DNA of 43,078 bases from a virus, in the IMG/VR virus record IMGVR_UViG_3300024346_000147, positions 1 through 43,078 of that record. One strand, written 5' to 3'. Under the pieces are notes generated by a model that saw only the letters and a list, made by a program, of their open reading frames with translations, searched no databases and was not told where the DNA came from. Both the position numbers and the translations under genes were made by a program. Position 1 is the first letter of the stretch, and every line of letters begins with the position of its first letter. This document shows positions 32,908 to 41,114 of this stretch, piece by piece.

Positions 32908-35231
32908 GCTAATGTTGGGAACTTGCTTTCTAAGTCTTCCGGACTCAAGAAAGAATAGTCATAACCTATCTCAGCATCAACGCTTATAGGGGCACCTGGA
33001 ATAGACAGTCCACGATCTAGTTGAGTTATTTCCTTCATAGTCTCTATAAAATCGTCTACTAAATCTTCTCGTACCTCACATAGTATAGAGTCATGTACTA
33101 GCGCGAATATCTTCACATCTAGTGATTTCTCGTTAACATAGTCATGTAAGTCTATAGCTGCCATCAAGTTTATATCGGAGGCTACAGACTGCACAAGAAA
33201 GTTTACACCAGATCTAACAGCACCACCAGCTATGCCTCTATCGCTAGAGAATACGTTAGGCAATCTACGCTTTCTACCTAGAACTGAATAAATGAATCCG
33301 TGAGTTTTGATATGCTCTTTAGAACTATCTAGCCACTTCTTAAGTCTACTATACGTGTTAAAGTACGTTTCGATAGCGTCTTCTGCGTCTGACTTAGTGA
33401 ATGACTTATATGGTACACCATAGTTAATATGCTGTTCCATATTAAAAGCACTAACTGTATCCGCAACACTCTGTGCACCGGAACCATACATAATACCAAA
33501 AGATACGGCTTTTGCAGCTTGTCTTTCAGATGGGTATAATTTCTTAACCTCTGATATCTCGCATGGTAGGTTGAATACCATCTTAGCGATTGCAGAGTGG
33601 AAGTCACCACCATCAACAAAGATTGATTGAAGTTTCTTATCTCCGGATACTACAGCAGCATAATACATCTCTGCCGTTCCAAGATCCTGTGATACAATCT
33701 TGTACCCTGGTCGCGCTTTGATACATGCTTTTACAATCTTATTATCACGTGGAAGCTGTTGCATATTCAGTTTTCCACTAGAGGACAATCTGCCTGACGT
33801 TGTTGATGTTAGGTTAAATCCCGTTCTCAGTCTACTGTCCCTATCCAACGCTGGAACAATCTTCTCAAGATAAGTATTACGTATCTTTGAGTGCTGTCGT
33901 ATGTTAAGTATAAGTGCTGGTATAGGGTGTTGCTCTGACAGTTCCTTCAATACTTCCGCATCAGTAGAGTCTGCTCCTGTCCCAGTCTTTTTACCAGTCT
34001 TTTTAAGACCTAGCACATCGAACAGTAAACCTCTCAGCTGTAGTGTTGAATTCGGGTTGAATATCTTTCCCTGCACTTTCTCAAATGCGTGTATTTCAGG
34101 ATAGTTATAGAGTGATTCTTTTAGTACTAGAAGTTCCTCCGCCATAAGAACAGATGCAGCCTCTAGCCTTCCCCTAGAAAAGGGAACACCGTTTTCTTCT
34201 ATATCATTTAGAAAACGCATACCAGGTAACATAATCTTATTATATACACCTTTCAGGTTTTCATTGGTATCTACTAACGGAAAGAACTTGTTAAATAGTT
34301 CTAATGTAGCGGCAGTATCCATAGCGGCATATGGGTACATAATGTCAAAAGGAATATAGGCATAGGAGAATTCATCTTGCTTAATTCCTTTTGAGGAGCA
34401 ATATGACTTCCTAAAATCCTCTAAAGGCTTAGCGTAATCCCCAAGGTTTGTGTAGCGTAGCGCTAGTGCCTTCAGTCCGTGAGTTCCTTGAGTCTCGTCA
34501 AGTAGATAGTGTAACATCATAGTGTCATGAACTACTTTAGGATATTTCAACTCTAGGTGATACTCTAGCCACTTAATATCGAACTTAGCATTTTGCATTA
34601 CAATAGTTCTGGTGTCAAGTACTTTCTGCATTAGTTCTAGTACTCGTTCAGATAGTACATCTGCTGCTATGTATACGCCTTGCTCGATTCTATGAGATAG
34701 GGAAACGCCCAATACGTAGCCCTCTCTTGCGTATAATGAGGATGTTTCTGAGTCCATCGCTACTACTTGAATAGAAGGATCTTTTAATATTCTGTTCAAG
34801 TATCTAATTGCTTCCTGCTCTGTTTCTATACCTACGTAGTCTCCCTTAGTTGGAGCCCTAAATTCACCACTTATATATCTAGCAGCCTTTGTTACAGCAG
34901 CTTCAAAACCCTTTCTAGCTTCTGGCTTAAAAGTTAGCATTGCTGGGTTTATCATTGGAATGAATTTTTCTTCGATTAAGTGTCCTGCGTAAGACATTAC
35001 GTTAGTTAGACCTGTATACTGCTTAGTAGCCTCTGAGCCAATAAGTATTACAAAGTCATAATTATCAAAGTCTACAGATAAGTCCACATCCTTCTTTAAA
35101 ACTTTTTTAGTCGCGGTAGAGCATAGATGTAGTAATTCTACTTTGTATTTGTTAGAATCTGTCAGGAATTGCATATGTCTACCGTAGTCAGTATTTCCCG
35201 GACATTTATCTACTAATGCTATTTTTATCAT
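32898..35231 (-). CDS. DNA polymerase, family A (T5 D9-like) with 3'-5' exonuclease
   Basis: This 777-residue replicative polymerase has an N-terminal lead (about 1-150), a DnaQ-type exonuclease domain (Asp160/Glu162 in AMDSETSSL, then QNAKFDIKWL and VVHDTMMLHYLL), and a Pol I-type polymerase domain. Motif A has Asp516 (SQDLGTAEM), the O helix has Arg570, Lys574, Phe578 and Tyr582 (RQAAKAVSFGIMYG), and motif C has His713-Asp714 (LVHDSILCEV). Motif A lacks the usual DYS and Arg, and motif C has HDS in place of HDE. Phe578 is the position that favours dNTP over ddNTP. The SD is strong (GAGGAGG) and the start overlaps the ClpP-like stop. Confidence 0.95.
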   Translation of the reverse strand: MIKIALVDKCPGNTDYGRHMQFLTDSNKYKVELLHLCSTATKKVLKKDVDLSVDFDNYDFVILIGSEATKQYTGLTNVMSYAGHLIEEKFIPMINPAMLTFKPEARKGFEAAVTKAARYISGEFRAPTKGDYVGIETEQEAIRYLNRILKDPSIQVVAMDSETSSLYAREGYVLGVSLSHRIEQGVYIAADVLSERVLELMQKVLDTRTIVMQNAKFDIKWLEYHLELKYPKVVHDTMMLHYLLDETQGTHGLKALALRYTNLGDYAKPLEDFRKSYCSSKGIKQDEFSYAYIPFDIMYPYAAMDTAATLELFNKFFPLVDTNENLKGVYNKIMLPGMRFLNDIEENGVPFSRGRLEAASVLMAEELLVLKESLYNYPEIHAFEKVQGKIFNPNSTLQLRGLLFDVLGLKKTGKKTGTGADSTDAEVLKELSEQHPIPALILNIRQHSKIRNTYLEKIVPALDRDSRLRTGFNLTSTTSGRLSSSGKLNMQQLPRDNKIVKACIKARPGYKIVSQDLGTAEMYYAAVVSGDKKLQSIFVDGGDFHSAIAKMVFNLPCEISEVKKLYPSERQAAKAVSFGIMYGSGAQSVADTVSAFNMEQHINYGVPYKSFTKSDAEDAIETYFNTYSRLKKWLDSSKEHIKTHGFIYSVLGRKRRLPNVFSSDRGIAGGAVRSGVNFLVQSVASDINLMAAIDLHDYVNEKSLDVKIFALVHDSILCEVREDLVDDFIETMKEITQLDRGLSIPGAPISVDAEIGYDYSFLSPEDLESKFPTLACA

Positions 35232-35884
35232 TAACCCTCCTCAGGCCCACTGTCAGAATCTTCTACAGCTACGTCTTTATCTTTTGGGTACTTTTCTGGA
35301 TTTATTTTAAATAAGTATTCCTTAGCGGTAAGCCTACTTCCAGAATCTAGAACAAAGTCTGCCATTCCGTTAACGCACATCTTTTCAGCACCAAACCATA
35401 GGTCCGTACCATCAAAGACTTTTTCAATATCATCTTCGCTCATAACATCTTTAAATAGGTTTCTAAAATACTCCTTAAGTGCCGGAACTTCAACTTTCAT
35501 TCTTCTAGCAGTTTCATTAGATTTACCTGCTAAATACATGGATACATCATGAACCATTAGTATACTGTGCGGATAAATAACTCTTGTAGAGCCTGCCATG
35601 AATAACAACGCTGCCATACTACACGCTTCTGCGTCTATAACAGTAAGGGATCTGTCTTTAAATCTATCTGTCATAACGTTTATAAGTTGTTGACCGTGAC
35701 TAACATAACCACCACCAGAGTTTATACGTAACTCTAACGTGTCTAGGTCGCTGGCAGAGTGAAGAGTGTCTAATATTTCATGTAATTGTGCACCTTCTTG
35801 TACTAAAGTATCTATGAACAATCTGTAATGGTTTGCTACTTCTACCTGTGTCTGGAACATTGTGTGTGGGGTAGTAGGGGTCAT
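35231..35884 (-). CDS. ClpP-like serine protease in the replication module
   Basis: This 217-residue protein has the ClpP/crotonase fold signature: LELRINSGGGYVSHG, then catalytic Ser89 in AEACSMAALLFMAG, His112 in ILMVHDVSM and probable Asp161 in GTDLWFGAEKM. The spacing is close to that of bacterial ClpP. The C-terminus is acidic (EDSDSGPEEG). In phages, ClpP-type proteases usually lie beside the capsid gene as prohead proteases, but this phage already has a U35 protease there. The gene sits between primase and polymerase, overlapping each by 1-4 bases. It may cleave a replication or host protein; no ATPase partner is visible. Confidence 0.85.
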   Translation of the reverse strand: MTPTTPHTMFQTQVEVANHYRLFIDTLVQEGAQLHEILDTLHSASDLDTLELRINSGGGYVSHGQQLINVMTDRFKDRSLTVIDAEACSMAALLFMAGSTRVIYPHSILMVHDVSMYLAGKSNETARRMKVEVPALKEYFRNLFKDVMSEDDIEKVFDGTDLWFGAEKMCVNGMADFVLDSGSRLTAKEYLFKINPEKYPKDKDVAVEDSDSGPEEG

Positions 35885-36738
35885 TTAGTTTCCTTTTTAT
35901 ATAACTCATGTATAATGCTGTCAACTGTATCCTGGTCAAACTCTCCAGGGTCAGTTCCCTCAGCCATTTCTAGTATTTCAACAACTAATCTTGTTTTCGC
36001 GGTTATTATCTTTTTTATATCTTTTGCAGCAGCTATACCTGCAGCATCGCCGTCTAACATTATGTACACCAACTTAGTCCCTGCCAGAACTAAGGGCATC
36101 AAGCGGTCCTCAGCATTATCGTATGATAATGTTCTAGTACCAAATAAGCAACCCACGTTATCTAATCCTTTATCTCGTAAGTTTATAGCGTCAAATATAC
36201 CCTCTACTAAAATAACAGAACCTTTATGAGGTTTTAGATTTGATGGGTATATAGGCAGCTTAACCTCTGAAGGGCTTATTATGTATTTTGGAGATGCACC
36301 CGAATGTAAGTGTCTAGCACAAAATGCTACGATCTTACCTGACACATCCCGAATAGGAAATACTATTCTATCCTCAAAATCAGAAGAAGTAAAAGCATCT
36401 ACACTCCTGAAAGTTGAAGCTTTTATACTTCTGTAATCTCTATTAAAAGGCAGTGACCCTGACGGTATCTCCAACCCTTTAGTACCCGCTAACAATGCAC
36501 GTATCTTCTTTCTTAGATGAAAGACTTTCTCAGTTTTGAAGTCTCTCAATTCATTAAAGAAATCGTATACGTTGCCTTTGTGTCCACAAGAAAAGCAGTG
36601 AAACATACCTGAAATTCTATGAACTCTAGTAGATGGTGATGAATCATCATGCTCAGGATTTAGGCAGTGGATTAAAACATCTTTACCTGCGGGTCTGAAT
36701 GGTATACCTTTATCAGTTAATATTTCTTCTACATTCAT
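35881..36738 (-). CDS. DNA primase (CHC2 zinc finger plus TOPRIM)
   Basis: This 285-residue primase makes RNA primers at the fork. The N-terminal CHC2 zinc-binding domain has Cys25, His30, Cys48 and Cys51 (HCLNPEHDDSSPS, FHCFSCGHKGN). The TOPRIM domain has Glu179 (VILVEGIFDA) and Asp229/Asp231 (IMLDGDAAG). It lacks a fused helicase and is smaller than bacterial DnaG; the helicase is the adjacent upstream gene. Four-base overlaps (ATGA) join it to both the helicase and the ClpP-like gene. Confidence 0.93.
   Translation of the reverse strand: MNVEEILTDKGIPFRPAGKDVLIHCLNPEHDDSSPSTRVHRISGMFHCFSCGHKGNVYDFFNELRDFKTEKVFHLRKKIRALLAGTKGLEIPSGSLPFNRDYRSIKASTFRSVDAFTSSDFEDRIVFPIRDVSGKIVAFCARHLHSGASPKYIISPSEVKLPIYPSNLKPHKGSVILVEGIFDAINLRDKGLDNVGCLFGTRTLSYDNAEDRLMPLVLAGTKLVYIMLDGDAAGIAAAKDIKKIITAKTRLVVEILEMAEGTDPGEFDQDTVDSIIHELYKKETK
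35896..35924 (-). promoter_or_regulatory. Candidate promoter before the ClpP-like gene
   Basis: On the - strand TTGACA (35924-35919) and TATAAA (35901-35896) are 17 bases apart, inside the 3' end of the primase gene. The predicted start, near 35889, is only about 5 bases before the ATG at 35884. Messages made from it would be almost leaderless; readthrough messages would keep the AAGGA SD. Confidence 0.5.
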
Positions 36739-38135
36739 AACTCGCCTCCACCACCAATACGCCCCTTACTTTTCATAAAGGATGCTTTAGGGTCGTCGTT
36801 TTCGTCTGCCTCAGAGTCTGGAGACTCCACATCGTAAGCTACTTCCATCGGGTCTATTCTTAGATTCTCCCAAGTTATCTCTGTTCTGAACTTAAATTCG
36901 TCACTAGAGTTTCGTGCTTTATCACATTTGAAAGATATACTTCCTGGAACTCTCTTAGCATCTAGTACTATAGATACGTCACAAGCGTCCTGAATGCCCT
37001 TAGCGAATCTAGCGACACCATTATCATCAATTTGGTAAGGTGATACTATACTAATTTTGTACTTTCTCGCTAAGTTTTTCAACTGCTTACTGATTGTGAC
37101 CTGGTCTTTCCAGTCATACATAGAGTCTGGGTTTCCACCCAAAGTTATCTGGTTTAAGTAGTCGATAACTACTGTTTTTATCTTATTACCATGCTGTGCT
37201 TTAAGTTTTTGTAGGCTTAAATCAATCTGAGTTATTGACAACTCTCTATCGTCTACAATCACTATCTGAGCTTCTGGTCTCAACGAGTCCTGCTCTTTTA
37301 ATTCTTTCTCAAGCTTAAATCTGTCATTATGTTCCAGGAAGCTATTGTAGTGTTTATCACCCTCGATAAACATACCACTTCTAGCTTTAGCTAACCTGTT
37401 TACCTCATCTTCGGCTAATGTGTTCTTTCTTAAATGGTCATAGGGAACTTCAGCCAGTATTGACATGATACGATCAAAGGTTTCATCGCTTGTCATTTCA
37501 ATAGTGAAGTAAGGAGTAATCATCCCCATTTCATAGTGCGCTGCCGAGATATTAGCACAAACAATAGATTTACCTGCACCCCTCTTACCTCCAAGTAATA
37601 TCAATTCCTCGTCGTAAAAACCACCAACAAAAGAATCATAAAAATTACTAATACCACTTGGTACCCTTGACTTGCTAGAATCTTCGGGTCTTTTAAATAC
37701 GGATAATTGATCTGAGGTTACAATAAGTTCATCTGTGTTAAGCTGACTGTCTAACTCTAGTAGGATTGTTCCTAAACTTTCCTTTATCTCATTAACATCT
37801 AGTATTGAGATACTATCAACGAAAGTATCTAACAGTGTTAAAGTCTCTACTTGAGCGTACTGGTCAATTAATGCACTAACGGCTAAATCTAACTCTACGT
37901 CTGGAACTTCAAGAGATTCCAAGGCGTGTACAGAGTTAAGTAATCTAGCATCCCTTAATGTTAGTTTCAAATCTTCGAAGCTCGGTATTCTTCCGTGCTT
38001 AGTATAGAACGATTTAACCGTTCTGTATATAGGACTATATGCACCAGAAAAGAAGCAAGACTTCAAATCCGCAAGAGCAGATAAGCTGCCCAATTCTAGC
38101 AGTTTGTAAAGTACAATGCCTTCTATATTTACCAT
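36735..38135 (-). CDS. Replicative DNA helicase, DnaB / T4 gp41-like
   Basis: This 466-residue hexameric helicase has an N-terminal helical domain (about 1-140) and a RecA-like motor with Walker A near residues 182-190 (GGKRGAGKSIVC), Walker B (TVVIDYLNQI) and a later SPYQIDDNGVARFAKGI region with the DnaB-type arginine/glutamine motifs. The C-terminal tail is acidic then Gly-rich (KGRIGGGGEL). It works with the overlapping primase gene. The ATG lies 1 base after the previous stop with no SD, so it is probably coupled. Confidence 0.92.
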   Translation of the reverse strand: MVNIEGIVLYKLLELGSLSALADLKSCFFSGAYSPIYRTVKSFYTKHGRIPSFEDLKLTLRDARLLNSVHALESLEVPDVELDLAVSALIDQYAQVETLTLLDTFVDSISILDVNEIKESLGTILLELDSQLNTDELIVTSDQLSVFKRPEDSSKSRVPSGISNFYDSFVGGFYDEELILLGGKRGAGKSIVCANISAAHYEMGMITPYFTIEMTSDETFDRIMSILAEVPYDHLRKNTLAEDEVNRLAKARSGMFIEGDKHYNSFLEHNDRFKLEKELKEQDSLRPEAQIVIVDDRELSITQIDLSLQKLKAQHGNKIKTVVIDYLNQITLGGNPDSMYDWKDQVTISKQLKNLARKYKISIVSPYQIDDNGVARFAKGIQDACDVSIVLDAKRVPGSISFKCDKARNSSDEFKFRTEITWENLRIDPMEVAYDVESPDSEADENDDPKASFMKSKGRIGGGGEL

Positions 38136-38136
38136 A

Positions 38137-38436
38137 TTAAATCAATTTATCTTCGTTGTCCGACACTACAACATCAAATACCTCGTCTACTAGAGATAAT
38201 ACATCCCTTCTTAGAATTTTTAGTTTTTCTTCGTACAAAATTCCGTCGTCATAGTAGCTGTGTACTTGTCTCATTGTTATATGAGACTGTATAGCGAAGT
38301 ACAGTAAATTAAATGGGTCGTCCGAATCAGGTAAAATACTAATTGAAACAGACTCTCCATACATACGTTTTGCTTCCTCTACAATCTCCTCAGGAGCAAC
38401 GGAAGTCGTATCGTTGTATTCTATCTTTACTTTCAA
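38137..38436 (-). CDS. Small unknown acidic protein before the helicase
   Basis: This 99-residue protein is not recognised. TTG at 38436 is the chosen start because a strong GGAGG SD lies 9 bases before it. The open frame continues upstream, but those codons run through a terminator hairpin and are unlikely to be translated. The product is acidic and mostly helical (APEEIVEEAKRMYG, YFAIQSHITMRQVHSYY, DVVVSDNEDKLI). Its place, directly coupled to the DnaB-like helicase, would suit a helicase loader or modulator, but this is only position. Confidence 0.6.
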   Translation of the reverse strand: MKVKIEYNDTTSVAPEEIVEEAKRMYGESVSISILPDSDDPFNLLYFAIQSHITMRQVHSYYDDGILYEEKLKILRRDVLSLVDEVFDVVVSDNEDKLI

Positions 38437-38457
38437 GGTTCGCACCCTCCAAATACA

Positions 38458-38488
38458 CAAAAGGGAGCACCAGTTTCCTGGCACTCCC
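38458..38488 (-). terminator. Intrinsic terminator with GAAA tetraloop after the D5-like gene
   Basis: On the - strand an 11-bp stem (two tandem G-T pairs) of GGGAGTGCCAG with CTGGTGCTCCC closes a GAAA loop and is followed by TTTTGTG. It lies 25 bases after the D5-like stop and before the SD of the small acidic gene. Partial termination here would keep the D5-like message abundant relative to the helicase. Confidence 0.85.
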
Positions 38489-38494
38489 ATTCTG

Positions 38495-38510
38495 TCAGTT
38501 AATTAACTGA
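38495..38510. repeat. 16-bp perfect palindrome
   Basis: TCAGTTAATTAACTGA is its own reverse complement. It lies between the D5-like stop (38513) and the terminator hairpin. It could be a binding site for a dimeric protein or a small extra hairpin. Function is unknown. Confidence 0.5.
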
Positions 38511-38512
38511 GT

Positions 38513-39259
38513 TTATGATGTTTTCTTGTCAGCGTTTTTAGCTGCTTTTTTAGCGCCATCATAGTCAGATGCTACGAGTCCTCGGCGAGTAAGAATGGTT
38601 TTAACACCTCGCTCAGACTTGCCGATACGCTCTGCGATATCAGCTACAGACATTTTAGCCAACTCACTAGCGTCGATAGATGCTACTGGGTCTACTTTCT
38701 GGGTAGCGTGAGAATCACGTTGCTTAGGAGTTACAAAGCCTTCTACCTGACGAGACATGCTCAAAGCCTTACCACGTACAGAAGGGATAGACTTGTTAAG
38801 TGCTGTAGCAATATCTTCAATCGCTTCACCGGCAGCAGCCATAGCTAGGAAAGTAGCTTCTTCTGCTTCAGTGTAAGTGCGCTTAACTTCTTGAGGCTCA
38901 GTCTTCTTAACCATTCCAGTAAGTTCCATAGATAGAACCTTACCTTGAATCGCTTTTGCACTGTATTGTCCATTACCAAAAGCAGCAGCAATTTCAGCGT
39001 AAGTCATTTCACCATCATTTTGGTTTAGCAATTCACGCAAGCCAGCTTCTTCTGCTTCAGGCCACTTGCTTTTAGCAGCATCAGAGGCTTTCTCTACAGA
39101 ATAGCCCATCTTTCGCAGCTTAGCACCAACGCTTCGTGGGGTAACATCTAGCTGTTCAGCAGCAGCACGTACGAGAGTCTGTGAAACTTCAATTTCAGCT
39201 GATCCAGCGATAGAAGTAAGGGTTGCAGTGCGCTCGTCATTCCAAGTTTTAGTAGTCAT
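38513..39259 (-). CDS. DNA-binding protein with four HTH/SANT-like repeats, T5 D5-like
   Basis: This 248-residue protein seems to be four related helical repeats of about 45-55 residues (roughly 6-57, 66-115, 128-180 and 195-238). They follow the pattern W/Y-x-E-x-E..., ...IA-A-..., S-V-x-x-K-x-L-S/R-M, as in LDVTPRSVGAKLRKMGY and LNKSIPSVRGKALSMS. Each looks like a SANT/Myb or HTH unit. Position and size fit T5 D5, an abundant DNA-binding protein that controls late transcription and aids replication. All 13 Arg codons are CGN, unlike neighbouring genes. The C-terminus is Lys/Ala-rich. A terminator and a palindrome follow. The link to D5 is inferred. Confidence 0.75.
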   Translation of the reverse strand: MTTKTWNDERTATLTSIAGSAEIEVSQTLVRAAAEQLDVTPRSVGAKLRKMGYSVEKASDAAKSKWPEAEEAGLRELLNQNDGEMTYAEIAAAFGNGQYSAKAIQGKVLSMELTGMVKKTEPQEVKRTYTEAEEATFLAMAAAGEAIEDIATALNKSIPSVRGKALSMSRQVEGFVTPKQRDSHATQKVDPVASIDASELAKMSVADIAERIGKSERGVKTILTRRGLVASDYDGAKKAAKNADKKTS

Positions 39260-39261
39260 TA

Positions 39262-40071
39262 TTATTTAGATTCCTTAATTGTCTTTGTTGTATATAAGTT
39301 GGTTAGTTCATTTATTGTTAAAATCTTGATACCAAGACTCTCGGCCTTGGTTCTAGATGACGAGTGTCTACCCTCTTCATCAATTAGGTAATCAGTGGTT
39401 TTATTTACTGACCCACGTACTTGAAAGCCAAGACTTTTTAAATGGTCTTGCGCCTCTGTACGATTTTTAAAGTCGTTTAACTTTCCAGTTATAACAACCG
39501 ATACGCAGCTTGTTCCAGATAGTACATTGGGTGTTTCTTCTGACTCACTAACATGGGATATTTGAGTTACTGGTATTTCTCTGTATTTTTCGATGTACCA
39601 TATTTGCTCAATCCATTCCCATAGATTAGCTCTAGCCTTATCACCTAACCCTGCTTCCTTCATTGTATCTGGAGTGATACTTCCTATATCACTTATAATA
39701 GCTCCTAGTTTGAAAGCAGCTGTAGTACCTATGAGCGGTATACTGAAAGCTGCTAGGAAGGTGGGGAAGTCCTTTATTTTTGATCTTTCTATTTCATCAT
39801 AGAGCTTAGTTCCTACCTTATCACCCACAGCGTCTTGAATGTCATCAATAGACAGCTCATATAACTCTGGGATAGAGGAAATTCCTAATTTCTCGATTGT
39901 CTTAGGCCCCATGCCTTTTATCTTCATAGTCTTGCAGTAGTGTTCTAACTGTTTACCGGCTCGGGCAGAGCATAGTTTATTTCTACAAAACAGTTGATCA
40001 TTTACAAGCTCTAAGGGAGAGTTGCACGAGGGACAATATGTTGGGGCTATAATTTTCAAAAATTCTTCCAT
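39262..40071 (-). CDS. NAD-dependent DNA ligase, C-terminal subunit (T5 LigB-like)
   Basis: This 269-residue protein holds the second half of an NAD-dependent ligase: a four-cysteine zinc finger (Cys13, Cys16, Cys29, Cys34; YCPSCNS, CRNKLCSA), helix-hairpin-helix repeats (MKIKGMGPKTIEKLG, FSIPLIGTTAAFKLG) and a C-terminal BRCT domain (VVITGKLNDFKNRTEAQDHL ... KTTDYLID). The catalytic half is the adjacent gene at 40125-41114. Phage T5 also splits its ligase into two genes. A promoter lies in the gap, with its -10 only 17 bases before this ATG, and there is no SD. Confidence 0.93.
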   Translation of the reverse strand: MEEFLKIIAPTYCPSCNSPLELVNDQLFCRNKLCSARAGKQLEHYCKTMKIKGMGPKTIEKLGISSIPELYELSIDDIQDAVGDKVGTKLYDEIERSKIKDFPTFLAAFSIPLIGTTAAFKLGAIISDIGSITPDTMKEAGLGDKARANLWEWIEQIWYIEKYREIPVTQISHVSESEETPNVLSGTSCVSVVITGKLNDFKNRTEAQDHLKSLGFQVRGSVNKTTDYLIDEEGRHSSSRTKAESLGIKILTINELTNLYTTKTIKESK

Positions 40072-40087
40072 TTCAAATTATGAATAT

Positions 40088-40117
40088 AGTATATCAAAAT
40101 AACCAAGTAAATGTCAA
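40088..40117 (-). promoter_or_regulatory. Promoter between the two ligase genes
   Basis: On the - strand TTGACA (40117-40112) and TATACT (40093-40088) are 18 bases apart in the 53-base gap between the ligase genes. The predicted start near 40081 leaves a leader of about 10 bases without an SD before the ATG at 40071. It would also transcribe the D5-like gene. The spacer shares TGGTTA with other - strand promoter candidates. Confidence 0.7.
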
Positions 40118-40124
40118 AACTATT

Positions 40125-41114
40125 TTAATCTGCTCTACCAACGATACAGGGAATAATTTCTCCACTTCTTATAACCTCTACTAGACAGCCTATCTCTAGG
40201 CCTAGGCCTTCGATATATGCCATGTTATTTAAAGTGGCTCTACTTATAGTAGCCTCGCCTATCACTATAGGTTCTAGGATAGCTACTGGGGTTACTTTGC
40301 CAGATTTTCCTGTCTGCCATGATACGCCTAACAGCATGGTACTAACAGGTTTTTGTTTTTGTTTGCTAGCGTAAGCGCCTCTTGGGTGTTTTGCTGTGTA
40401 TCCCATATTTGCAAACATTCTGTTATTATTAACTCGCAGAACCTTGCCGTCAGTAGGAAATATACTAAGTATCGGATCTTCTGACATTACTGTAAGAAAC
40501 CCTTCGTCTTGTAGCATATCTAAATCCGCAGCGTAGTTTGATTTTAAGTTGTCCTCTACAGATTGACCATCTAGGAAGGACACTCCGTAAGCCACAAAGG
40601 TAAGGTCTATCTCCTCGGCCCTAGCCTGGAACTCTTCCAGATTTTTCAATCCTAAAGAGCCTGACGCAGCATTTCTAGAGTTAGATACGTTTTTAGAAGC
40701 AACCATTTCACCAATTATCTGACAGTCGTACGGCATCATTAATTGAGTAACTACTGAATCTAAAGCTATAGCTTTATCAATAATCGACCTTCCTAGCTTC
40801 CCATCTCCACGAGTTAGTGCTTGCACTAATACGCCCGACTTATACAAAAGGCTAACAGCTGCTCCATCTAGTTTCGGAGTTTCGACTAGATTACCATTAT
40901 TAGGGAATGGAGGCTCTCCATCTTCCTTATAATGCTTTTGTAGTGAATACATGGGAATAGTATGTGGGATATCTCCTGTTGGAGCACCAATACCTCCAGT
41001 ATCGCCAAATAAAGCATCATAAGTAGAGTCGTCCATTATAGGAAAACCTCTATCATAAGATAAATTAGCCTTCTTTTGTAAGTCTAGTAAGTAATCGTTT
41101 TGCTGTTTCATCAT
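40125..41114 (-). CDS. NAD-dependent DNA ligase, adenylation subunit (T5 LigA-like)
   Basis: This 329-residue protein carries the catalytic half: an Ia-like N-terminus (YDRGFPIMDDSTYDALFG), the nucleotidyl-transfer lysine Lys81 in ETPKLDGAAVS, ALTRGDGKLG, and an OB-fold C-terminus (KVTPVAILEPI ... CLVEVIRSGEIIP). The start is ATG 41114 with AGGA 7 bases upstream; this makes a 50-base overlap with the PC4-like gene. The zinc finger, HhH and BRCT parts are on the next gene, so the two products must associate or the first works alone. Confidence 0.93.
   Translation of the reverse strand: MMKQQNDYLLDLQKKANLSYDRGFPIMDDSTYDALFGDTGGIGAPTGDIPHTIPMYSLQKHYKEDGEPPFPNNGNLVETPKLDGAAVSLLYKSGVLVQALTRGDGKLGRSIIDKAIALDSVVTQLMMPYDCQIIGEMVASKNVSNSRNAASGSLGLKNLEEFQARAEEIDLTFVAYGVSFLDGQSVEDNLKSNYAADLDMLQDEGFLTVMSEDPILSIFPTDGKVLRVNNNRMFANMGYTAKHPRGAYASKQKQKPVSTMLLGVSWQTGKSGKVTPVAILEPIVIGEATISRATLNNMAYIEGLGLEIGCLVEVIRSGEIIPCIVGRAD

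Noticed and set aside
38437-38490. N-terminal extension of the 99-residue acidic protein.
   Set aside because: The extra codons run through the terminator hairpin, and the GGAGG SD fits the TTG at 38436.
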